Shown here: positions 19,797 through 25,750 of the stretch, in pieces
How the letters are laid out: each line of letters starts with the position of its first letter
How positions within the stretch are numbered: position 1 is the first letter of the stretch
Source: Haplomitrium mnioides
Taxonomy: Eukaryota; Marchantiophyta; Haplomitriopsida; Calobryales
DNA length: 25,750 bases
Assembly (NCBI GenBank): GCA_049999725.1
Contig: JBNGIS010033865.1
Coordinates: forward strand, 1 to 25,750
Direction: 5' to 3'
The notes under the pieces: model-generated
What the model was told of the DNA's origin: nothing
The model's database searches: none
The model's input: the letters and a program-made list of their open reading frames with translations, nothing else
Translations under genes and position numbers: made by a program

Positions 19797-20110
19797 GACT
19801 ATGAATTTCATGCATGCATGGACTCTAGAGTTCATGCGAGCATTGGGTCCAAGCGTTTGTCAAGATGGCTTGCATGCTTGTGCCCTAGAGTTCATGCATG
19901 CATGGACTATGTAGTCCTTGCCGAGATTGAGCTCCGGAGTTCAAATACGCATGGACTCTATGGTCCCTACGGGCATGAACTTCAAAGTCCATGTGCACAA
20001 CCTTGCGACATGAACTCTAGAGTCCATGTGCACATGGACTCTAGAGTTCATGCCTGCAAGGACTACAAAATCCATAAGTGCATGGACTCTAAGGTACAAG
20101 AGCACAAATG
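19797..20110. repeat. Palindromic 24-bp minisatellite, array 3 (right intron 1)
   Basis: Units such as catgcatgcatggactctag and gagtccatgtgcacatggac within intron 1 (19724-20214). Two dyad centres per unit are clear here: ctag in gactctagagtc and the ATG(T/C)GCAT-like centre. Confidence 0.95.
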
Positions 20111-20214
20111 CTTGAACCTAATCTTGCATGGACATTTGTTAGTGTCTCTGAGTCCTTACAAGAATTGTTGATAGTCCTAAATAGTCCTTTAATCTTTCTT
20201 TTTTTTGTTTTCAG

Positions 20215-21699
20215 TTTTCACAATTTCTATCACACTTTGTCAACGTGTGCTCGGACGCAAAGCGAGTGGAAAGTGACTTCATCAAATTTGCATTCAGTTT
20301 GAAAATTTTGAAAACAAAGCAAGGTCTTAACTTAACATAGTGTGTGCTACATCCAACTGCAGCAATGCTCACTACGGCAGCAACAAGTAGACCATAAGCT
20401 GCAAATAAAAAAAAAGAAGGTGGAGCCAACCAAGGCTCCAAAAAAGAACAAGCTGGCTCTACCAAAGAAAAAGCCGGTACCACCACCATTGGTTAAGGAG
20501 GAGCTTGTCCGGTCACCATCTCCACCAAGCTCTTCTTCAATAGCAACATCATCCTCCTCCTCTAGAAGCTATGAGGAGCATGTTGAGCCATAGCTTGTGC
20601 AACCTCCAATATTAAGAACAAAAAGGAAAGTGCACTAAGGGCTTCAGACTTTTCAAGAAAGGGAGCAAGTTGATCTTTAGATGGTGTCTGAGGAAGACAA
20701 GAAAAAAATAAGAGAGTATACATTCTAGCATTGCAAAGTTTGAAAGGAAACAATTACCATTCGGCTAGAGAACTTGAACTATCCAAAACCTAAAATAGAT
20801 AATTGGGGGCCATTCCAGATTAGAAGGTTGAATGAAGATTTTGTGGAGCTTCTAGTATAGAGAATGCTCACAAACAAATATGTGCATTCTTTTTTTATTG
20901 TGGTTGTGGACTCAAAAAATAGGTTGAGAGATAAGGCAGAGTTTGATATCAAGAACCCTGACAAGTATCGCTATGAGATTGTAGGAGGCAATCACAATGC
21001 TGCCGCAAGGCAGCTTTTAATTACAAAGTATGGAGCAAAAAATCCAATACTTTTGCTCTACGACTACTACGTATACATGGGGTTTACACTAATAGAAGCC
21101 CAATTTTTTGCGACTGATGACAATTATGACCAGCACTACTAGTTGGAGATGATGTTAGTTCAAAGGTGGAGTATTGGCATCAACAATATATGGAGAATTG
21201 GCATCAACGATAAATGGAGAGCGAGATGGTGTCATCCCAAAAATTGAAAGAGAACTTGTGTTGGAGACTTTGGAAATCAAGCCAAAGTCAACTCTTGAAA
21301 GGACAATGACTTCTCAAGACAACTGGTTCCAACTAACCTTTCAAAGTGGAGAGCTTTGGAAATTACAACAAAGCATTTTTAGTATGTGGGAGAAGAACCT
21401 TATCAAAGGCTAGATCCAAAGGCCAAAGGTTCACTAAGAATTGAGGACATGAAGTAGACACCTTGGAGGTCCCTTCAAAGTCTTTATAGTGAAATTAAAA
21501 TTTCAGTTTTGAAGCGGGAGAGCTTTCAATCAAAGAAATATCTTGGGAACTTTAGAGGCATAAAGTTTTGGCAGCAATGGTAAAATCTTTTTGTTGTAAG
21601 GTATATTGCAGCTCCTAAGAGGAGGCTAGGATTGAATATCCCATCCATACAAAGGAATCAAAGATGTCCTCTTTCTATTCGAGTTTCGAGAAGCTATTG
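20215..21699 (+). pseudogene. Right exon 2: basic region and ParB-like domain
   Basis: Acceptor tgttttcag|ttttcac, donor ctattg|gtaagt. A Lys/Pro/Ser-rich stretch (20399-20590: KKKKVEPTKAPKKNKLALP and a Ser run) is followed by the ParB-like block at 20864-21140, with NPDKYRYEIVGGNH (His of GNH at 20993) and YMGFTLIEAQFFATDDN. Later blocks ERELVLETLEIKPKSTLE and KAKGSLRIEDMK match the left copy. This exon shows the pre-insertion sequence for the left Ty3 site: the break in the left copy falls between its counterparts of IEA and FFATDDN. Confidence 0.55.
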
Positions 21700-21784
21700 G
21701 TAAGTTTTTATTTCCCTTCTCCAATTGTATTTTAAGAGTTTGTTTGAATTATTTTAAAATTCTATTAATAACTTGTCGAGTTTC

Positions 21785-22235
21785 TTTCATGCATACATGG
21801 ACATCTAAGAGTCCATGCGCGCAAGTGTGGGCTAGATCTCCATGTTCGCATAAAGATCTAGCCTATGCATGGATGGACTTAAGAGTCTACGCACGCATTA
21901 ACCTTCAAGCCTTTGCGCGTAGGGACTTTGAGACTCCATGTGTGCAAGGACTCAAGAGTCCTTGCGTCATTGGGATTTAGAGTCTCTACGCTCAAGGACT
22001 TTGAAGTCCATACATACATGGACTCTAGATTCCATGCACGCATAGACTTCAAAGTCCCTAAGCGCAAGGACTCAGAAGCCCAAGGGCGCAAGGACTTAAG
22101 AGTCCATGCACGCTTGGACTCTTGAGCCCATGAGTGTATAGAATTTTGGGTCTATGTATGCATGGACTTTAAAGTCTCTATGTACTTAGGCTAAAGAGTC
22201 CATACGAGCATGGAATCTTAAGTCCTTGCTCGCTT
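21785..22235. repeat. Palindromic 24-bp minisatellite, array 4 (right intron 2)
   Basis: Eighteen or so units, e.g. agtccatgcgcgcaagtgtg, gactttgaagtccatacata and agagtccatgcacgcttgga, within intron 2 (21700-22311). The middle part is regular at 24 bp. Open frames on both strands follow from period and symmetry. Confidence 0.95.
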
Positions 22236-22311
22236 AATTGTCTTTTTTTTTTACTTCAAGTTTCTTGTTTTTGAATTTCCCTCTAATACATTTCTCCATG
22301 TTGTTTTCAAG

Positions 22312-22868
22312 ATGACAAAACATTTAAAAGGTAGTTTGCCAAGAAATTGACGGTCGTTGCTAAAGAGAGAAAGAGATCTAGGGTCGAAGAAGCCTTAGAA
22401 TATCAAGACCAAGCCCCAACCTTGGTGTCATACCCTCTTGCCTTTCTGCTCCATTGTCAAAAAGTCAGAGATTGGAAGTCAAGGCAAGAAAATGATGAAG
22501 TTGTCCCTCCAACTGAATGAGGGTTTGAAGAACAAGACTAAGACTTAATGTACTATGTTGGTGGACTCAACGTGGTGTACTATCAAGTCCACAGAGAGTC
22601 CAATACTCGACAACTAAAGAGCTAGGTAAAACCAAGAAGTTTCATTTTAGCAATTGCTAACATTCCTTACAGGTACAACCTAATGGAATGTAAGCATAAC
22701 GACTCCAAGCCCTTAACTAAAGATGATATTTTTGACATGGTCACTTTCTTTTGCAGTTGTAACTACTTCCAATTTTTCATCTTTTGCGATTACTCATTCT
22801 TCACAATAGTTTAGCATTGTGGGGGATGCACTTTTAGAAATTTTTTGTGTTATCGACCACAACATCTG
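22312..22868 (+). pseudogene. Right exon 3
   Basis: Acceptor ttttcaag|atgac, donor acatctg|gtaggt. 557 bp with blocks FLLHCQKVRDWKSRQEND, GGLNVVYYQVHRE, FILAIANIPYRYNLMEC and others that match the left exon 3 in order. Broken by stops. Domain not recognised. Confidence 0.6.
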
Positions 22869-22977
22869 GTAGGTTTTGTTTTTGATTTTTTAATGTTTTA
22901 GTTTATCTTGTTTTCATTTCTTTTACTTTTTGTGCAATGTCTAATTCTTTGTTTTGATTACTATAAGGACAAAACCA

Positions 22978-23573
22978 ACATCCATCATTTGGGTGTCTCA
23001 AAATTGATCACGTCCACAAGTACTAGGTAGTTGGTTACTGAACAAAAAAGGGAAAGTGGAGCATGACGCTCTTCAATCTACAATCCGAAGATGCAAGCGG
23101 TTGTCCTCGACAAATAATGCAAATCATTTTCCGCTATCCATTTGTTTTCGCTAAACTTAAACATCCAGAAGATGATGCTCATGTGAATGTGTACCATTTG
23201 TCTTCATAGCAAGATTGGGTACTAGATCTTTGATGTGGGTCAGGCACATGCCTTGTTTGTGCTCTCAAGTTGATGCAGAATTGCATTGCTGTGGAATATG
23301 ATAAATGTCAGTCTATCTATATTTCTCAAAGAGTTTTGATAATGCCTTCTTTGCCATTTAATGTCTCAGAATCACAAATTGCATATATGTACTATAAGGA
23401 GTCTATTCCTCCTGGTATTGTTGGTGTGTCTGGTGATTTTTGCAATTTTTGGGACTGGAAGGTCCCACCATGATTCTCTTGTGGTTGCAGATGCTCAAGC
23501 TTCTCAGCTTGTCAACTTGGACAAGACCATTCCTCTTGAAGAGGATAGAACTAAAGCTAAAGCTATAGAGTGA
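22978..23573 (+). pseudogene. Right exon 4: methyltransferase SAM-binding domain
   Basis: Acceptor actataag|gacaaa. It reads the counterpart of LKHP(E/V)DDA.VNVY, then the SAM loop with a stop (TGA, 23231-23233) inside it, then NCIAVEYDKCQSIYISQRV (acidic motif after the loop). A frameshift near 23440 separates it from the final segment DSLVVADAQASQLVNLDKT. Compare left exon 4. Confidence 0.6.
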
Positions 23574-23589
23574 TGTACATTTTGTAAAT

Positions 23590-23595
23590 AATAAA
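23590..23595 (+). terminator. Polyadenylation signal AATAAA of right pseudogene
   Basis: aataaagtatttctt lies 17 bases after the stop; the same signal and following bases are kept in the left copy at 2307-2302. Confidence 0.5.
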
Positions 23596-24390
23596 GTATT
23601 TCTTTGCAATATGTTTTCATTTTTAAAGTGAAATTTGAATAAAGGCTATTGGTTTTTGTAAAAATTAGTAGCAAAATCTATGTTGGCATGGAAGTTCCCT
23701 TTTGACTGATTTGGATATTTGCACAAGTTTTCTTCAATCATGAGTTTTTGGTTTTTTTGAAAGATGCTCATTACATTTATTACAATCTTTAATAATGATA
23801 TCATTCTACGTGTGAATCATTTTTGTGATTTTGTTTTGAATATTCAATTGTTTGAGTTACTAGTGATTTATTGTCTGCGTGCCTAGGAATGTTGGATTGA
23901 TTTTGATAAAAAAAACATCATTCTTTGTGATATGAGAGCTTAAATTCTATGCAAGCATAGCTCTTTTTTTTTGTTTTTATTTGTTCCGTAAGTAAATAAA
24001 AGTTCAAAGCAACTCTTACTAGATTAGAGATTTATATGTGAGTGTATGTTGCAACATCGTTTTTTCTTTTTCTTTTTTTGGTACTTTGTAAATGTTTTAG
24101 GATTTTGTATCTTGAAGGTTTTTTTGAAAATTAAAAAAAAACATTAAAATATGACTATGAAGCTTTACCATGTTTTTTTTAATATTCTCTCTTGTTTGTT
24201 TATCTTACTATAATATAATATTTTTATTTTTACTTTTTTACCATTTTGCATTAAAATTTTTCTAAAATACAATAGGTATGTGAATAAACCAAATTTTAGG
24301 TTGAATCATTTTTGTTTTGATGAAAAATTTTGTAATTATCAAAAAATGTAAATTTTAAAGCGGAAATTTGCAACAAAAAAAATCAACACA
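23596..24390 (+). other. 3' flank of right pseudogene
   Basis: AT-rich, no gene. Contains tctatgttggcatggaagtt near 23680, matching the left 3' flank, and degenerate palindromes such as tctatgcaagcatag near 23950. Confidence 0.5.
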
Positions 24391-24440
24391 AAATGCAACA
24401 GGAACTTAGTAGTGGTTTCTTGTTCAAAATAGTAGTTGTT
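24391..24440 (+). repeat. Terminal-like repeat, copy c (methyltransferase-side end)
   Basis: aaatgcaacaggaacttagt through gttcaaaatagtagttgtt; inverted counterpart of 1484-1534 in the left arm. Similarity between arms ends here. Confidence 0.5.
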
Positions 24441-25537
24441 AACTATCTATTGTTAAGTTTACTAATGCTGGATGTCAAGGTAGCTTGACCACCGCATCCA
24501 CGTAAGAAATGGACACTAACCTCAAGAATTTTGAGCGCCACTTCAACTAACGAATCTTTGTACCCCAATTTCCAAATTCAACCTTTGTTCTTTGAATTTA
24601 GAATCATAAAGTTATGTTCTGCCTTGCTTTTTCAGCCACGTGTCTTGCTTCTCTTCCGATTATGAACCTTTAAAGCCTTTGTTGGCATTCTGTTTGTTAT
24701 AAGAGCCAATTACAAACATGATTTCCCTTACCACAAATCTTTCGAGTACCACTCGACATGTGGAAGACAAATTGTTGCGTTAATCAACTATACAATATGA
24801 CCAACCCCGCCATAAGCCTGGAATGCAATTGACTATTGTGAAATATGAACTTAGCCTCTTTATGAAATGTCAAGACTATCAAAAGCTTGACCCACCTTGT
24901 GGCCTTGAACTATTTTAATATATCAAAAAGATTGAAGCAAAGATGCTTGTAGAGAACTATGGTGAGAATGATTATCCTCTTGCTCTCGTAATTGATCTAG
25001 AGTTCTCATTGCATAAGCAAATGCTTAGGTGTGTGAGCAGATATGACTACTCAATCAATCTTCAAAGATTATCTATATGAGCTTAGAGTTCTTGTAGTTG
25101 TGATAAATTAGCACCGGGTGACTCTCCTTCCTTTAAGGTAGACTACCCCCTAGCTGGTCGTAGGAAATAATAGGTGCATTTTTCTCTTCACCAAAACACC
25201 AATCTAACCTCTCTTTTTATATGGATCCAAACGCAAATAGTATTTCGAGTTTGGAACCTATTTTGTAATGCGACTATTAGTCACAACCTAAAAGTTAATC
25301 GTTACCCAAATTAACAGTAATATGGAAATCCAAACATAAAAGATTTCTCTAAGAATCTACTAGGACCTTAGACATGTTACGAATCTTGCTCAGAAAGCCT
25401 TGTATAAATGTTGCATGAATAACTTTATCATGATATGTTAGTTGTCATAACACACCCTAAAAAAAACCGTAAGTGATTGTTTCTATTCATATGACTTGAG
25501 CAATATAGAAGATTGTAGAGCTAGATTGGCTAAGAAT
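24441..25537. other. Unassigned region between terminal-like repeats
   Basis: About 1.1 kb with no recognisable gene, no palindromic units and no match to the arms. It may be host DNA between elements. The short open frames were not assigned. Confidence 0.4.
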
Positions 25538-25675
25538 AGCCACTACTTTGAACCAAGAACATGCTACTCAAAATAAGAACTATTTTTTAGGATAAAGCGT
25601 GGGTTTTGGGCTAAAAAAACAGAGAAAACGAGACTATTTTTGAAAACAAAAACTGCGTGAGTTTTTGAGCTTCAT
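25538..25675 (-). repeat. Terminal-like repeat, copy d, pointing out of the window
   Basis: Reverse complement of copy b (18590-18735) with a 29-bp perfect core (25543-25571). Orientation implies that the inner side of an element lies to the right, beyond the window edge. Confidence 0.6.
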
Positions 25676-25702
25676 TTTTAACCATTAACCATTTCAACAA
25701 GC

Positions 25703-25704
<2 letters not shown>

Positions 25705-25750
<46 letters not shown>
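25705..25750. repeat. (GA)n microsatellite reaching the window edge
   Basis: Uninterrupted GA dinucleotides from 25705 to the last base; true length unknown. Confidence 0.97.

Larger units (their letters stand above)
19364..23573 (+). pseudogene. Right ParB-like/DNA methyltransferase pseudogene
   Basis: Four exons: 19364-19723, 20215-21699, 22312-22868 and 22978-23573. It starts at an intact ATG (MASHANVPKLAQPKPYRY) and ends with LDKTIPLEEDRTKAKAIE before TGA. Exon 2 carries the basic region and ParB-like block (VGGNHNAAARQLL). Exon 4 carries the SAM-binding loop, DWVLDL-stop-CGSGTCLVCALKL (23213-23272), and NCIAVEYDKCQS. Stops occur in every exon, e.g. 19634-19636, 20338, 20591, 21140 and 23231, and a frameshift near 23440 in exon 4. 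The damage differs from that in the left copy, so the two decayed independently. By family analogy it would have methylated DNA amino groups, but the catalytic motif was not found. The gene lacks an adjacent DUF7869 partner in the mirror position. Confidence 0.6.
18920..24440 (+). repeat. Right arm of the large diverged inverted repeat
   Basis: Counterpart of 1484-13105, without a Ty3 insertion, about 5.52 kb. It holds promoter, four exons, three introns (two with palindromic arrays), poly(A) signal, 3' flank and terminal-like repeat c in the same order as the left arm. Confidence 0.8.

Noticed and set aside
1484-24440. Inverted arms as an assembly artefact
   Set aside because: The arms differ by many substitutions and indels, carry different stops, and only one has the Ty3 insertion, so they are separate old copies.

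Overview
The window looks like repeat-rich nuclear DNA of a land plant. It is AT-rich and has GT-AG introns, plant-style splice sites, a degenerate Ty3/gypsy chromovirus with an initiator-Met tRNA primer site, and no intact host gene. I lean towards a large-genome seed-free plant such as a fern or lycophyte, but that is weak inference and the sequence alone does not settle it. No coding region appears functional. Everything recognisable is mobile-element-like and broken by stops and frameshifts.

Layout. 1-1483: no gene recognised; a (TAG)n microsatellite. 1484-13105: left arm of a large inverted repeat, carrying on the minus strand a four-exon pseudogene that encodes a ParB-like domain and a C-terminal DNA-methyltransferase SAM-binding domain. 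A 6.0-kb Ty3 chromovirus (4911-10948, plus strand) is nested in its exon 2. 13123-17380: plus-strand pseudogene of a DDE-type protein that I assign to the DUF7869 family (IDGMDQ, LDN and GHTH motifs). 17381-18919: AT-rich non-coding DNA with short palindromes, a 52-bp tandem repeat and a terminal-like repeat. 18920-24440: right arm, a second, inverted and diverged copy of the ParB/methyltransferase gene on the plus strand. 24441-25537: nothing recognised. 25538-25675: another terminal-like repeat pointing out of the window, then a (GA)n tract that reaches the edge.

Main idea. Without the Ty3 insertion the left arm is about 5.5 kb, the same as the right arm. Exon lengths match almost exactly (360/360, 1481/1485, 558/557 bp) although sequences differ considerably and introns differ in length. 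The left copy shares a divergent promoter region with the DUF7869 gene. The simplest reading is a family of large DNA elements encoding a DDE transposase-like protein and a ParB/DNA-methyltransferase protein back to back, present here as one two-gene copy and one inverted partial copy.

Introns 1 and 2 of both methyltransferase copies hold arrays of a 24-bp repeat built round the palindrome agtccatgcgcgcatggact. Degenerate versions occur in the DUF7869 intron and in flanking non-coding DNA, but I saw none in the nested Ty3. Clustered palindromes inside a gene for a ParB-like protein are the most unusual signal here. Whether they are binding or methylation sites is speculation.
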